DNA from: Rhizobium viscosum | GTDB lineage: Bacteria; Pseudomonadota; Alphaproteobacteria; Rhizobiales; Rhizobiaceae | Direction of reading: 5' to 3' | Length of the DNA: 64,000 bases | Assembly: GCF_014873945.1 (NCBI RefSeq) | Contig: NZ_JADBEC010000001.1 | Span: 620,001 to 684,000 of the forward strand | Shown here: in pieces, positions 34,731-43,659 of the stretch | How the letters are laid out: every line of letters starts with the position of its first letter | Position numbering within the stretch: position 1 is the stretch's first letter | Position numbers and translations under genes: made by a program | Notes under the pieces: model-generated | The model's database searches: none | What the model was told of the DNA's origin: nothing | The model's input: the letters and a program-made list of their open reading frames with translations, nothing else

Positions 34731-36098
34731 TCAGGCTGGCAACAGCCCGTAACGCCAGCCGAGCCGCCTGGCATTGCGCGCAAGCACCGTGAAGGCCAGC
34801 AGGAACATGCAGGCTTCCGCAAAGACCGGTACCATCCAGATACCCATCTCCCCGAAAGCATGCGGCAGCAGGAATGTCAGCGGCAGCGTGAAGAGATAGG
34901 CGCGCGACAGGCCGAAGATCGCCGCGCGCCTGGCATCGCCGATCGCCTGGAAATAGCCCGACAGCACCATCATCTGGCCGAACAGGAAATAGGCGCCGAC
35001 CGTCCAGGGCAGAATGCGCGAGACCTCGGCGATGACGACGGGGTCGGCGACGAAGACATGGCCGAGGCGGCTTGCCAATAGTTCGACCGTGATCTCGACG
35101 CCGGTGCAGTAGACGAGCGCCGCGACCAGCGCGATCTGCAGGCTGCGGCCGACACGCTCGGAAAGGCCGGCGCCATAATTGTTGCCGCAGATCGTCTGGA
35201 AGGCGATGTTGAGGCCGAGCAGCGGCAGGTAGGCAACCGTCATGACACGGGTGATGATGCCGTAAGCGCCGACGGTCGCGACATAATCGCCCTCGCCCCA
35301 GATCGACAGATTGAAGATGACGGCGGCCGAGCAGAGCGAGATGCCGATGAAGCCGAGGCTCATCGGGGCGCCGAGCGCCAGGATCGGCTGCCACTCCGCA
35401 AGCGGAAAGCGGGTTGCCGGGCGCAGTGCGCGTTCGTTGCGCCAACGGTAGATCAGCACGGCAACAAGGCAGATCGCCTGTGCCAGCACGGAGCCCAGCG
35501 CCGAGCCGGCGACACCCCATTGCAGGATTGCCATGAAGAACCAGTTGGCGACGATGTTGAGTGCCGTGGCGGCGAGCATCACCATGGTCATGAAGCCGAT
35601 CCGGCCTTCGCTGCGTAGGGCATCGATATTGAGCGACAGGAAGAAGGCGATGGGCGCGGCACCGACCATGATGCCGATGAAGGTGCGGGCATTTTCGGCA
35701 ACGGCGAGGTCGGCTGCGGCGGCATTGTCGACGATGCGCCAGCCGATGGTCCAGTAGATCGCGTTGATGACAAGCACGACGGCGATCGCCAGCACATGGG
35801 CGGCCGCAAAGGTGCGCCGGGCGGCATCGCGATTGCCGGCCCCGAGTTCACGGGCAAGGATGCTTGCCATGCCGTTCGAGACGAGCGACTGCAGGGCCAC
35901 CAGCATCATCAGGCCGGGAAAGATCAGGGTGACGGCGGAGAGCGCGCCGGCCCCGACATAGGCGCCAAGGAAATAGGCATCCACCACGGCAAAGAGGCCG
36001 TTGATGGTGGTGATCAGGATGATTGGCAGCGCCGTGCGGGCAAAGACCGAAGGCAACGAGCCAGTCAGGAATGCATTTGTTTGCGAATTTGAAGTCAT
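34731..36098 (-). CDS. MATE-family efflux transporter
   Basis: 455-aa, about 12 membrane segments in two six-helix halves (TALPIILITTINGLFAVVDA in the first; PMSLGFIGISLCSAAVIFNL opening the second). MATE proteins expel cationic drugs or metabolites using H+ or Na+. ATG 36098 precedes the first conserved helix; the in-frame extension to 36212 overlaps the next gene's end and has no homology. Substrate not predictable. Confidence 0.9.
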   Translation of the reverse strand: MTSNSQTNAFLTGSLPSVFARTALPIILITTINGLFAVVDAYFLGAYVGAGALSAVTLIFPGLMMLVALQSLVSNGMASILARELGAGNRDAARRTFAAAHVLAIAVVLVINAIYWTIGWRIVDNAAAADLAVAENARTFIGIMVGAAPIAFFLSLNIDALRSEGRIGFMTMVMLAATALNIVANWFFMAILQWGVAGSALGSVLAQAICLVAVLIYRWRNERALRPATRFPLAEWQPILALGAPMSLGFIGISLCSAAVIFNLSIWGEGDYVATVGAYGIITRVMTVAYLPLLGLNIAFQTICGNNYGAGLSERVGRSLQIALVAALVYCTGVEITVELLASRLGHVFVADPVVIAEVSRILPWTVGAYFLFGQMMVLSGYFQAIGDARRAAIFGLSRAYLFTLPLTFLLPHAFGEMGIWMVPVFAEACMFLLAFTVLARNARRLGWRYGLLPA

Positions 36099-36135
36099 GG
36101 ACGGAATCCGGGTGTTGCGGGCAACGATCAGGCTG

Positions 36136-36576
36136 TCAGATATCGAGAACGAGATGCGGCAGACCGTTCGAGGTCTTGCGCGGCGAGACGCCATTCTCGT
36201 CGATCTGGGCATGGACGCGCTGGCGGAAAGCCGAGAAGCTCTCGAAGGTCACGACATCGACGGGCTCATCGAAATGGATGGTGATCCTGTAGAACTCGCT
36301 GCCCGGGACAGCCGACAATGCGAGAACCTTGCCGGTGAAAGGCTGGTTCAAGTACCGCCCGCGGATATGGGCGCCGACGAAGATCGGCGACGCAGGCTTG
36401 TCATTGGGCTTGGCAGCAAGGGCCGAGAGCGTATTCCAGTCGCGGGCGCCATATTGGCGGGCAATCAGCTCGAGAGCGGCAGCATGGGTGATCTCGCTGC
36501 CGCGCTCGGTCATGGCCTGGCGCAGGCGCTTTGCCTGGGCCTTCAGTTCATCAACCGGCGGATAGGTTATAGTCAT
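36136..36576 (-). CDS. Glyoxalase-superfamily-like protein
   Basis: 146 aa. N-terminal helix-rich part (VDELKAQAKRLRQAMTERGS, ITHAAALELIARQYGARDWN) is the conserved segment of a family named glyoxalase superfamily protein; the C-terminal part (GRYLNQPFTGKVLALSAVPG, YRITIHFDEPVDVVTFESFS) follows. The function is not known; members sit near stress and toxin-antitoxin genes in many proteobacteria. An upstream in-frame ATG at 36591 is also possible. Confidence 0.7.
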   Translation of the reverse strand: MTITYPPVDELKAQAKRLRQAMTERGSEITHAAALELIARQYGARDWNTLSALAAKPNDKPASPIFVGAHIRGRYLNQPFTGKVLALSAVPGSEFYRITIHFDEPVDVVTFESFSAFRQRVHAQIDENGVSPRKTSNGLPHLVLDI

Positions 36577-36933
36577 GGTGGTACGAGTCATGGAGTCAGC
36601 CTTTCAAAGGCATGCCATTCGACTGTCAGGGGGGCTCGCATTGCCGTCAGTCAGCATGCACAGTGGCTGTGACCATGATTGCGAGGGCTTCACCATGGAT
36701 CTTCATCCGCGAGCGGCCGGTGCCTCGAACCGGTTTCTCTATGCGCGACGACGGATGCCAAGTCAAGATCGGCACACATCCGGTGAAAAAATGGGCAGAT
36801 TCTGGACAATATTGCCGACGATAAACGCGTTATGCCGTTAGATTTTGCACAAGCTTTCAATTTTAAAGATATTGTTCAGCAGATGTGAGCAATCCTGCGT
36901 TAAAGTCCGATCATACAACAAGCGGAGGCTGAC
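36577..36933. other. Intergenic region without recognised gene
   Basis: About 350 bp between divergent genes. Open frames here are short, lack ribosome sites and show no family features. The right third is AT-rich (around 36830-36900) and could hold the promoter of the PilZ-like gene. Nothing more specific is supported. Confidence 0.5.
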
Positions 36934-37284
36934 ATGGCCTTTCAGATGCACCTCGATACAGAACATCCCAAGCCCGAACAGGCTTACAGAGAATTCAACC
37001 TCGATCGGCCGGGCAACATCATCTTTGTCGGCCATCACCTCAGCACCGGCACGCAAGTCCGCTGCCTGATCCGCACCATCACGCTCGCCGGCGCGCTGCT
37101 GGAAGTCAGCCCCAGCCTGGAAATGCCGCAGAATTTCTTCCTGGAAATCCTCGGCATCCATGACGAGATCGGCGCGACCGTGGTCAAGCGCGAAGACGAG
37201 TTCGTGACCATCAGCTTCAACATGCTGCTGAACCCCGAATTCCTGCATCACGTGCTGCGGTTGAGCTTCGAAACCAGCCTCTGA
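36934..37284 (+). CDS. PilZ-like domain protein
   Basis: 116 aa. Beta-rich sequence with features of a PilZ-type domain (VRCLIRTITLAGALLEVSPS, MPQNFFLEILGIHDEIGATV, DEFVTISFNML). The Arg-rich c-di-GMP motif is weak and the usual D/N-x-S-x-x-G is replaced by TLAGA, so ligand binding is doubtful. Short rhizobial proteins of this type are often annotated PilZ. Monocistronic, closed by a bidirectional hairpin. Confidence 0.65.
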   Translation: MAFQMHLDTEHPKPEQAYREFNLDRPGNIIFVGHHLSTGTQVRCLIRTITLAGALLEVSPSLEMPQNFFLEILGIHDEIGATVVKREDEFVTISFNMLLNPEFLHHVLRLSFETSL

Positions 37285-37298
37285 TTCCCTAATCTAAG

Positions 37299-37323
37299 AA
37301 CGCGGGCCATGTGACCCGCGTTT
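37299..37323. terminator. Bidirectional hairpin between convergent genes
   Basis: AACGCGGG (37299-37306) pairs with CCCGCGTT (37315-37322) with T-residues after it on the plus strand and TTCTTAG on the minus. Ends the PilZ-like gene and probably also the host-attachment-family gene. Confidence 0.7.
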
Positions 37324-37346
37324 CAAAGAGCGATGGCTTGTGGCGA

Positions 37347-37793
37347 TCAGGCGGCGAGATGCCGCTCGATCTGGTCGACGGGAAGATTGGTGTAATCCTT
37401 CGCCACTTCCGCCGAGATCGCTGCCTGCGCATCGGCGCTGAGATTGGGCCGCAGCGTGCCGAGCGCGCGCGGAGGCGCCACCAGAACGATGCGGCTTGCC
37501 TCCTTCTCATGCACGAGCTCGTCAAGCTTTACGGCAACTTCCTTCAGGAAGTCGGCTTCGGCCTGGTCCTGCCAATTGGTCTCTTCCATGGCGCTGCCGC
37601 TGAGCCCATCCGGGGCGTAGGCGCGGCCCGGCTTGTCGGTGCCGAGTTCGCGCGTCGGCTGGTTGGGCTGCGTAAGAGTTTCACGGACCTGGAGGTTCAT
37701 CAGCTCGGCGTCACCGGCATTCTGCAGGATCAGGGCTTTTGCCCCATCGCACACGACGACCCAGGATTCCCAGGGAACTTTGACATCTGTCAT
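37347..37793 (-). CDS. Host attachment protein family (baeRF-like)
   Basis: 148 aa. Typical family sequence: WVVVCDGAKALILQNAGD at the N-terminus, GRAYAPDGLSGSAMEETNWQ in the middle and VLVAPPRALGTLRPNLSADA near the end. Named after an Agrobacterium protein linked to plant attachment; structurally the family belongs to the Rho/eRF1-like fold, and its biochemical role is unclear. GAGGA seven bases before ATG 37793. A 105-bp repeat lies 41 bases upstream. Confidence 0.85.
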   Translation of the reverse strand: MTDVKVPWESWVVVCDGAKALILQNAGDAELMNLQVRETLTQPNQPTRELGTDKPGRAYAPDGLSGSAMEETNWQDQAEADFLKEVAVKLDELVHEKEASRIVLVAPPRALGTLRPNLSADAQAAISAEVAKDYTNLPVDQIERHLAA

Positions 37794-37834
37794 TTCAGTT
37801 TCCTCGCTTTCATTATTGGAAGCAGCGCACCGCC

Positions 37835-37939
37835 TAGAGCGCCGTGCGTCCATTCGGACGCACAAAGGACGCTCTAACTTCTTGAATCTACACATCGTGC
37901 TTACCGAAAATCGATTCCGATTTTCGGGCAGATGCTTAG
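37835..37939 (-). repeat. Intergenic repeat family B, copy 1 (inverted relative to copy 2)
   Basis: 105 bp whose reverse complement matches 43660-43764 nearly throughout, same length. Contains two hairpins: GTGCGTCC-ATTC-GGACGCAC and CCGAAAATCG-ATTC-CGATTTTCGG. Located between the host-attachment gene and the DUF2177 gene. Confidence 0.85.
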
Positions 37940-38051
37940 GAGAAAACGTCCGGCAATTGAAAGAGTTCGGGAAAAATCTGAGCAAAGAGAATCAACGGCG
38001 ATCCGCAAGGCAGGCCATGGCGTAGAAGGGACAAAGCGGAGACCAAAGACG

Positions 38052-38453
38052 ATGAAGACAGCGCTTGTCGCCTATGCCGGTTGCCTTCTTACCCTTGCCG
38101 TTGTTGACGCCATATGGCTCGGCATCGTCGCCCGCACCTTCTATCGCGATCAGTTGGGCGAACTGATGCTTCCCTCGCCGAACCTTGGCATCGCAGCGCT
38201 TTTCTATCTGCTCTTCACGGTTGCGGTCGTCATACTTACGGTTTTGCCCGGGCTTTCCAGCGGATCGATCGGCACGGCGCTTCTCTATGGTGCCATTTTG
38301 GGACTGGCGGCTTACGGCACGTACGACATCACTAATCTGTCGACACTGAAGAACTGGCCGCTCGCCATGAGCCTGGTAGATATGGCCTGGGGAACCTTTC
38401 TGACGGCACTTAGCGCTGCCGGGGGTTATTGCGCGGCAAGATTCCTAGCCTGA
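38052..38453 (+). CDS. DUF2177 membrane protein
   Basis: 133 aa, four predicted membrane helices: LVAYAGCLLTLAVVDAIWLG, GIAALFYLLFTVAVVILTVL, LLYGAILGLAAYGTYDITN, and the C-terminal WGTFLTALSAAGGYCAARF. The DAIWLG and YGTYDITNLSTLKNW motifs identify DUF2177. The function is unknown. GGAGA ten bases before the ATG. Confidence 0.85.
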   Translation: MKTALVAYAGCLLTLAVVDAIWLGIVARTFYRDQLGELMLPSPNLGIAALFYLLFTVAVVILTVLPGLSSGSIGTALLYGAILGLAAYGTYDITNLSTLKNWPLAMSLVDMAWGTFLTALSAAGGYCAARFLA

Positions 38454-38635
38454 GCGACGACAAGTTTATTCCCAAGAGGGCACAATAGATGTGCCGCTAA
38501 CGCACAAATTTCAAACTCGTTAAAATTGTAGTTTTATATTTGACGAATGTGAAAAACATTCGTGTGAGCCTCGCTATTGAACAGCCTGAAATTTGAACTG
38601 CCTCAAATTTTGAACTGCCTGACGGAGAATGCGAA

Positions 38636-39034
38636 ATGGAAATGCTCCGCGCAACGCACCTCGCCACGGTGAAGTCGGCTGTCTACGATATTCGCTGGGA
38701 GGAGTTCAACGTCAAGCGGCCGGCTCGTATTGTGGCCGTTCGCCCCTGCCTGACCGGGATTTCGATGCGCAGCGCCGAAATTCTCGACATTTCCCAGGGC
38801 GGCGCGACCTTCGTCGTGTCGACCACGGCCGGCCTGCCCAAGCATTATTATCTGAATATTCTTGGGCTCGCCTATCGCATCGGCTGCGCCGAGGTCTATC
38901 GCCATAACGAGCGCATCGGCGTTCGTTTCATCAACCTGATCGAGCCGGACGTTCTACGCAAGGTAGTGCGCGCCGACTTCATGATCGGCAACACGGAAGC
39001 GATCGACGCGCGCCGGAACGGCAGCCGCGTCTGA
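38636..39034 (+). CDS. PilZ-domain protein, putative c-di-GMP receptor
   Basis: 132 aa. A PilZ-like barrel: EILDISQGGATFVVS carries the D-x-S-x-x-G motif, preceded by a basic stretch (NVKRPARIVAVR) in the position of RxxxR, and followed by YLNILGLAYRIGCAEVYRHN and IGVRFINL. Could bind c-di-GMP made by the diguanylate cyclase at 53.6 kb, though the Arg motif is imperfect. The leader contains a duplicated TGAAATTTGAACTGCC-like sequence at 38583-38620. Confidence 0.75.
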   Translation: MEMLRATHLATVKSAVYDIRWEEFNVKRPARIVAVRPCLTGISMRSAEILDISQGGATFVVSTTAGLPKHYYLNILGLAYRIGCAEVYRHNERIGVRFINLIEPDVLRKVVRADFMIGNTEAIDARRNGSRV

Positions 39035-39128
39035 GCCGTCGCGAGCGTGAAATAATCTTGCTTGCCTTGGCAAAGCGAGAGCCTATTGTTGCGCGGCTTT
39101 TTCAATAGTTCCGGGAAATTGCCCTCGC

Positions 39129-40241
39129 ATGTCTGCCTTCTCGCGCTTCACGCCGCTTGCCAGCGCCCTGCCCTCCACCGTTCCTTTCGTTGGCCCCGAG
39201 GCTATCGAGCGCCAGCGCGGTCTGAAGGTTGAAGCGCGCATCGGCGCCAATGAAAACGGTTTCGGCCCGGCTCCCTCGGTCATTGCCGCCATGCGCGAGC
39301 AGGCCGGCGACATCTGGAAATACAACGATCCGGAAAACTACGCGCTGCGGGAGGCGCTCGCCACCCATCTCGGCGTGACTCCGGCCAATATCGCCGTCGG
39401 TGGCGGCATAGACGAGTTGCTCGGGCAGATCGTACGGCTGGTGATCGAACCCGGCGGTACCGTCGTGACCTCCTTCGGTGCCTATCCGACCTTCAACTTC
39501 CATGTGAACGGTTTCGGCGGCCGGCTGGTCACGGCTCCCTATGCCGGCGACCGGGAAGATCTCGACGCGCTGCTTGATGCAGTCAAGCGTGAGAACGCGC
39601 CGCTTGTCTATTTCGCGAACCCTGACAATCCGATGGGTAGCTGGTGGGATGCCGACAAGATTGTCGCCTTTGCGCGCGCCCTGCCGGAAACCTGCCTGAT
39701 GATCCTCGACGAAGCCTATAGCGAGACCGGCCCAGCCTCCGCCCTGCCGTCGATAGAGTCGCTCATCGATCTGCCGAACATCGTGCGCACCCGCACCTTC
39801 TCCAAGGCCTACGGTCTTGCCGGCGCCCGCGTCGGCTATGTCATCTCGACGCCGGGCACGGCGCAGGCCTTCGACAAGATCCGCAACCATTTCGGGATGA
39901 ACCGGCTTGCGACGGTCGCAGCCCTCGCAGCCCTCAAGGATCAGGCCTATCTTTCCGAAGTGATCGGGAAAATCCATGCCGCGCGCAACAGGATCGCTGA
40001 TATTGCCAGAGCGAACGGCCTGCAGCCGCTGGTATCAGCCACCAATTTCGTGGCTGTGGATGCCGGGCGCGACGGCGCTCACGCACGGGCCATCGTCGAC
40101 GGATTGATGGAGCACGGCGTCTTCATTCGCATGCCGGGTGTCGCGCCGCTCAACCGCTGCATACGCGTCAGCGTCGGGCCGGAAGCCGACATGGCGCGGC
40201 TTGAAGAGGCGCTCCCGCTGGTCTTGAAAAAACTCGCCTGA
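39129..40241 (+). CDS. HisC-like PLP-dependent aminotransferase
   Basis: 370 aa class I/II aminotransferase. PLP Lys lies in RTRTFSKAYGLAGARVGY; substrate Asn/Tyr region DNPMGSWWDADKIV and LILDEAYSE are standard; the C-terminal Arg is in GPEADMARLEEAL vicinity. Closest in pattern to histidinol-phosphate aminotransferase, but rhizobia usually hold several HisC homologues, and no his genes are nearby, so another amino acid (for example an aromatic one) is possible. Followed by a strong terminator. Confidence 0.88.
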   Translation: MSAFSRFTPLASALPSTVPFVGPEAIERQRGLKVEARIGANENGFGPAPSVIAAMREQAGDIWKYNDPENYALREALATHLGVTPANIAVGGGIDELLGQIVRLVIEPGGTVVTSFGAYPTFNFHVNGFGGRLVTAPYAGDREDLDALLDAVKRENAPLVYFANPDNPMGSWWDADKIVAFARALPETCLMILDEAYSETGPASALPSIESLIDLPNIVRTRTFSKAYGLAGARVGYVISTPGTAQAFDKIRNHFGMNRLATVAALAALKDQAYLSEVIGKIHAARNRIADIARANGLQPLVSATNFVAVDAGRDGAHARAIVDGLMEHGVFIRMPGVAPLNRCIRVSVGPEADMARLEEALPLVLKKLA

Positions 40242-40262
40242 CAATGGGAAACCCAAACGGGT

Positions 40263-40298
40263 AAACCGCGGCCGGCGGGAGGGCGCCGGTCGCGGTTT
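40263..40298 (+). terminator. Long-stem terminator after the aminotransferase
   Basis: A 15-pair stem with one G-T pair: arms 40263-40277 and 40284-40298, starting AAACCGCG and ending CGCGGTTT, loop GGAGGG. Followed by CCTTCTCC, a weak T-tract. Confidence 0.7.
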
Positions 40299-40387
40299 CC
40301 TTCTCCGGCGTCGGCCCCGTCCAAAGCGCCCCGCCAGTTCCCTCTTTTGAGGTTGTTATTTTGTAGAACTTCTATTGGAGACGTTCC

Positions 40388-40657
40388 TTAGTGGATCGTC
40401 ATCCATTCGCGGGCGGCGCGGAGCGCTTCGGCAAGCTGCATCTTGCTCATAGAAGCGGCCACATCGGCGCGCAGCTCGGCGGCGCGGTCGTTGCCCTTGA
40501 TTGCGGCGATGTTCAGCCACTTGTGAGCGGAGACGAGATCGATCTGGCAACCACGACCGGTCGCATACATCAGACCCATTTCGCAGAAGACATCGGCGCT
40601 GTTGTTTTCGCCACCCATGGTGGCCATTTCAGCATTGTGCATTTCAAAGCGTGCCAT
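40388..40657 (-). CDS. Small Sel1-repeat-like protein
   Basis: 89 aa. Contains one Sel1/TPR-like unit: EMGLMYATGRGCQIDLVSAH followed by KWLNIAAIKGNDRAA. Single-repeat proteins of this type are conserved in Rhizobiales with no known function; larger Sel1 proteins (ExoR, PodJ) mediate protein contacts. No signal peptide. Convergent with the aminotransferase. Confidence 0.75.
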   Translation of the reverse strand: MARFEMHNAEMATMGGENNSADVFCEMGLMYATGRGCQIDLVSAHKWLNIAAIKGNDRAAELRADVAASMSKMQLAEALRAAREWMTIH

Positions 40658-41088
40658 CGGTTCTATCCCTGTTTAGCCTGTTAAGACGTACCCTGTTTTA
40701 CCTTTGGGCCTTGCCATCTTCTGCGGCTTGCGGCCTCTCCGGTCCGGCGGGTTTGCCCCGCTCGTTTGATGGGTTCACTATGCCGAACGGCTTTCAAAAA
40801 ACGCCTAAAATGCATGATTAATTTGACGCAAACAAAGTGCAAATGCTTGGTAAACTTGGGTTTTTGTTAAACATCGGAATCCCTGCGAATTAAGGATTTT
40901 CCAGCGCCTTTTACGAAAAATTCAGATTTGGAAATTGAGGATTTGTTCACTATGAAATCAGCATCGATCTGGCCATCAGCAGAAAAAACCTCGCCCGGAG
41001 GCCGGATTTTTGGCGCTTCCCACAACGTATTTACCTTTACGTTCGCGTCAGTTATTTTCGCGCCATTTCATATCTCATGGAGGAAGAG
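40658..41088. other. AT-rich intergenic region with a candidate 46-codon ORF
   Basis: 430 bp between divergent genes, AT-rich from about 40790 on. The only supported element is the small ORF at 40952-41092 listed separately. No palindromes or repeats of note otherwise. Confidence 0.4.
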
Positions 41089-41092
41089 ATGA
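40952..41092 (+). CDS. Candidate small upstream ORF coupled to the DUF2147 gene
   Basis: Begins MKSASIWPSAEKTSPGG and includes a hydrophobic stretch (VFTFTFASVIFAPFHISW), 46 aa. GAGGA lies ten bases before the ATG, and its TGA overlaps the ATG of the following gene (ATGA), the layout of translational coupling. Codon use is less typical than neighbours and I recognise no family, so it may be chance or a leader peptide. Confidence 0.3.
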   Translation: MKSASIWPSAEKTSPGGRIFGASHNVFTFTFASVIFAPFHISWRKR

Positions 41093-41427
41093 TCCGTACC
41101 CTCGTTCTTGCCGGCGCACTGGTACTTATTGCGGGCCTTGCACAGGCGGATGAGCCGATCGTCGGCAACTGGAAGACCCGCGCCGGCGATACGGCGGTGA
41201 TTGCGCCCTGCGGCGGCGCATATTGCATCACGTTGAAGACCGGCAAATATGCCGGCAAGAAGATCGGCAGACTGTCCGGCACCGGCGGCAGCTATAGCGG
41301 TGAGATCACCGATCCTGCCGACGACAAGACCTATAGCGGCTCGGGCAGCATCTCCGGCGGCTCGCTCAAAATGCAGGGCTGCGTGATGCAGGTCTTCTGC
41401 AAAACGCAGACATGGACTCGCCTTTGA
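41089..41427 (+). CDS. DUF2147-like secreted small protein
   Basis: 112 aa. Signal peptide (MIRTLVLAGALVLIAGLAQA), then EPIVGNWKTRAGDTAVIAPC and GGAYCITLKTGKYAGKKIG, ending GCVMQVFCKTQTWTRL. The G-W-T..G..A.I..CG..YC pattern is that of DUF2147, beta-rich periplasmic proteins that may bind hydrophobic ligands. Four Cys could form two disulfides. GGAGGAAGAG overlaps the upstream ORF end. Confidence 0.8.
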   Translation: MIRTLVLAGALVLIAGLAQADEPIVGNWKTRAGDTAVIAPCGGAYCITLKTGKYAGKKIGRLSGTGGSYSGEITDPADDKTYSGSGSISGGSLKMQGCVMQVFCKTQTWTRL

Positions 41428-41544
41428 GACCCGTCTCTGAAACGCTCAGGCAGGTTCTGAGAAGCTTAGCCGGCCTCAGAAACTGAACGCAAAATGAACC
41501 GCCATCTCAGCACCCGTTCAGCCACATCATGGCAAAACAGCACC

Positions 41545-41751
41545 ATGAAGGGCGCATATCGGGGTAAGGACGTGGACGTGTTCATTCTGGCGAGACGGTT
41601 TACAATCATAACGCTGTTTGCGGCGATCTTCGCGATCTCTTTTTCGGCAGTCGTCGTGCACACCGGCGGCGGCGGCGCGCAGCAGTCGCATTTCGGTGCG
41701 AACTATACCTGCCTGAAAAGCAGCGGCGGTTACTGCACTGCCATCCGCTGA
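41545..41751 (+). CDS. Small membrane-anchored hypothetical protein
   Basis: 68 aa from ATG 41545 (an upstream ATG at 41494 is in frame). One membrane segment (FTIITLFAAIFAISFSAVVV), then a Gly-rich linker and a short tail with two Cys (NYTCLKSSGGYCTAIR). AAGGA seven bases before an in-frame GTG at about 41579 is the best ribosome site, so the start may be there. No family recognised. The stop codon lies inside a terminator stem. Confidence 0.5.
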   Translation: MKGAYRGKDVDVFILARRFTIITLFAAIFAISFSAVVVHTGGGGAQQSHFGANYTCLKSSGGYCTAIR

Positions 41752-41776
41752 GACCCGGGAAAAATCTGGGTCTCAG
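41748..41776 (+). terminator. Terminator overlapping the stop of the small membrane gene
   Basis: CTGAGACCC (41748-41756) pairs perfectly with GGGTCTCAG (41768-41776); CCTTTGAG follows. Lies between the small gene and the AMP nucleosidase gene. Confidence 0.65.
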
Positions 41777-41823
41777 CCTTTGAGCGTCGTTTGCTTGTTA
41801 AAAACGACTCTCTATAATGCCTC

Positions 41824-43326
41824 ATGAGCAAACGAATCTATCCCCTGTCCGCTTTCGACATTTCGTCCCCTCCCCCTTTCGAGCCGCAAGCCTTCGATGA
41901 TCCGGCAAGAGCCGTCGAAGTTTTGACGGAACTCTATGAGCGCAACACATCGTTCCTGATCGACAGCTTCACGAAGCTCGCGCAAGGGGCGCCGGTTACC
42001 TCCCGCTACCGCGCTTTCTACCCGCAGGTCAGCATCGAGACGGCGAGCTTCGGCCATGTCGACTCCCGCCTCTCCTATGGTCATGTGACTGCACCGGGCG
42101 TCTATACGACGACGGTCACCCGGCCGAAGCTTTTCAAACATTATCTGAAGGAGCAGCTGCTGCTCCTGATGAAAAGCCACAATGTGCCTGTCGTCGTCTC
42201 GGAATCCTCGACGCCGATCCCGCTGCATTTCGCTTTCGGCGAGGGCGCGCATGTGGAAGCGTCGGCTGCGGCCTTCGTCGATATTCCGCTACGCGATCTC
42301 TTCGATACGCCCGACCTCAACACGACGGATGACGAGATCGCCAACGGCGAGTATCTGCCGCCACCGGGCGAGCCCTCACCGCTGGCACCCTTTACCGCAC
42401 AGCGCATCGACTATTCGCTGGCCCGCCTGTCGCACTATACGGCGACCGGTGCCGAGCACTTCCAGAACTTCGTGCTGTTTACGAACTACCAGTTCTATAT
42501 CGACGAGTTCTGCTCCTGGGCACGCAAACTGATGGCAGAAGGCGGCGAAGGCTATACGGCCTTCGTGGAGCCCGGCAATATCGTCACGCTGGCAGGATCG
42601 AGCGTTCCGGAAACGGATGCCGTGCTTTCCCGCCTGCCGCAGATGCCGGCCTACCACCTCAAGAAGAAGGGCCATGCCGGGATCACGATGATCAATATCG
42701 GCGTCGGTCCTTCCAACGCCAAGACGATCACCGACCATGTGGCCGTGCTTCGCCCGCATGCCTGGCTGATGCTCGGTCACTGCGCCGGCCTGCGCAACAG
42801 CCAGCGCCTCGGCGACTATGTTCTGGCGCATGCCTATATGCGCGAAGATCATGTGCTGGATGACGACCTGCCGGTCTGGGTGCCGATCCCGGCACTTGCC
42901 GAAGTGCAGGTGGCGCTCGAGGCTGCCGTTGCCGAGATCACAGGTTACGAAGGCTTCGAGCTGAAACGCATCATGCGCACCGGCACGGTCGGCACGATCG
43001 ATAACCGCAACTGGGAACTGCGCGACCAGGCAGGCCCGGTGAAGCGCCTGTCGCAGGCTCGCGCCATCGCACTCGACATGGAATCGGCAACGATCGCCGC
43101 CAACGGCTTCCGCTTCCGCGTGCCTTACGGGACGCTGCTCTGCGTTTCCGACAAGCCGCTGCATGGCGAATTGAAGCTGCCGGGCATGGCGACCGCCTTC
43201 TACCGCACGCAGGTGAACCAGCATCTGCAGATCGGCATAAGAGCAATCCAGAAGCTTGCCGCCATGCCGCCGGAAGCCCTGCATTCGCGCAAGCTGCGCA
43301 GCTTCTTTGAGACGGCGTTTCAGTAA
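41824..43326 (+). CDS. amn: AMP nucleosidase
   Basis: 500 aa, full length. Hydrolyses AMP to adenine and ribose 5-phosphate, regulating adenylate pools. N-terminal regulatory domain, then the nucleoside-phosphorylase-like catalytic domain with INIGVGPSNAKTITDHVAVL, MLGHCAGLRNSQ, and ALDMESATIAANGFRFRVPY, where the Asp/Glu recognise the nucleotide. No clear ribosome site precedes the ATG. Followed by an unrelated small gene on the other strand. Confidence 0.95.
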   Translation: MSKRIYPLSAFDISSPPPFEPQAFDDPARAVEVLTELYERNTSFLIDSFTKLAQGAPVTSRYRAFYPQVSIETASFGHVDSRLSYGHVTAPGVYTTTVTRPKLFKHYLKEQLLLLMKSHNVPVVVSESSTPIPLHFAFGEGAHVEASAAAFVDIPLRDLFDTPDLNTTDDEIANGEYLPPPGEPSPLAPFTAQRIDYSLARLSHYTATGAEHFQNFVLFTNYQFYIDEFCSWARKLMAEGGEGYTAFVEPGNIVTLAGSSVPETDAVLSRLPQMPAYHLKKKGHAGITMINIGVGPSNAKTITDHVAVLRPHAWLMLGHCAGLRNSQRLGDYVLAHAYMREDHVLDDDLPVWVPIPALAEVQVALEAAVAEITGYEGFELKRIMRTGTVGTIDNRNWELRDQAGPVKRLSQARAIALDMESATIAANGFRFRVPYGTLLCVSDKPLHGELKLPGMATAFYRTQVNQHLQIGIRAIQKLAAMPPEALHSRKLRSFFETAFQ

Positions 43327-43370
43327 CATATCAGACGCAGCCCGTCCCGTTGGCCGCGCTGCGCAATGTT

Positions 43371-43538
43371 TCAGGTGCCTGCTGACATCTGCAGCGCTGC
43401 GATAAGGCCGGCAAATGTCGCCAACGCAATCACCGCCCTCACCATTAGCCTTATCAGGTCGGCATTCTCCAGCGGCGGCATCTTGCGTACGCCGCGTGTG
43501 ACGATCAGATGTGCTATTCCGAATTCAAGCATGCTCAT
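43371..43538 (-). CDS. Small single-helix membrane protein, hypothetical
   Basis: 55 aa from ATG 43538: short N-terminus (MSMLEFGIAHLIVTRGVRKM), then one membrane helix (LMVRAVIALATFAGLIAALQ). GAGGAG and GGAG lie just upstream. No family recognised. Convergent with amn. Confidence 0.55.
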   Translation of the reverse strand: MSMLEFGIAHLIVTRGVRKMPPLENADLIRLMVRAVIALATFAGLIAALQMSAGT

Positions 43539-43659
43539 TGCTCCATCTCCTCGATATTGTCGGATGAAGCTTTGTCGAGCGCCGTCTCGATGTTTCGACA
43601 CGCAAACCGCTTAAAAGATATTTTTCTTCCCTGTCGAAAAGCGCCTAGGCTGTTCGTCT

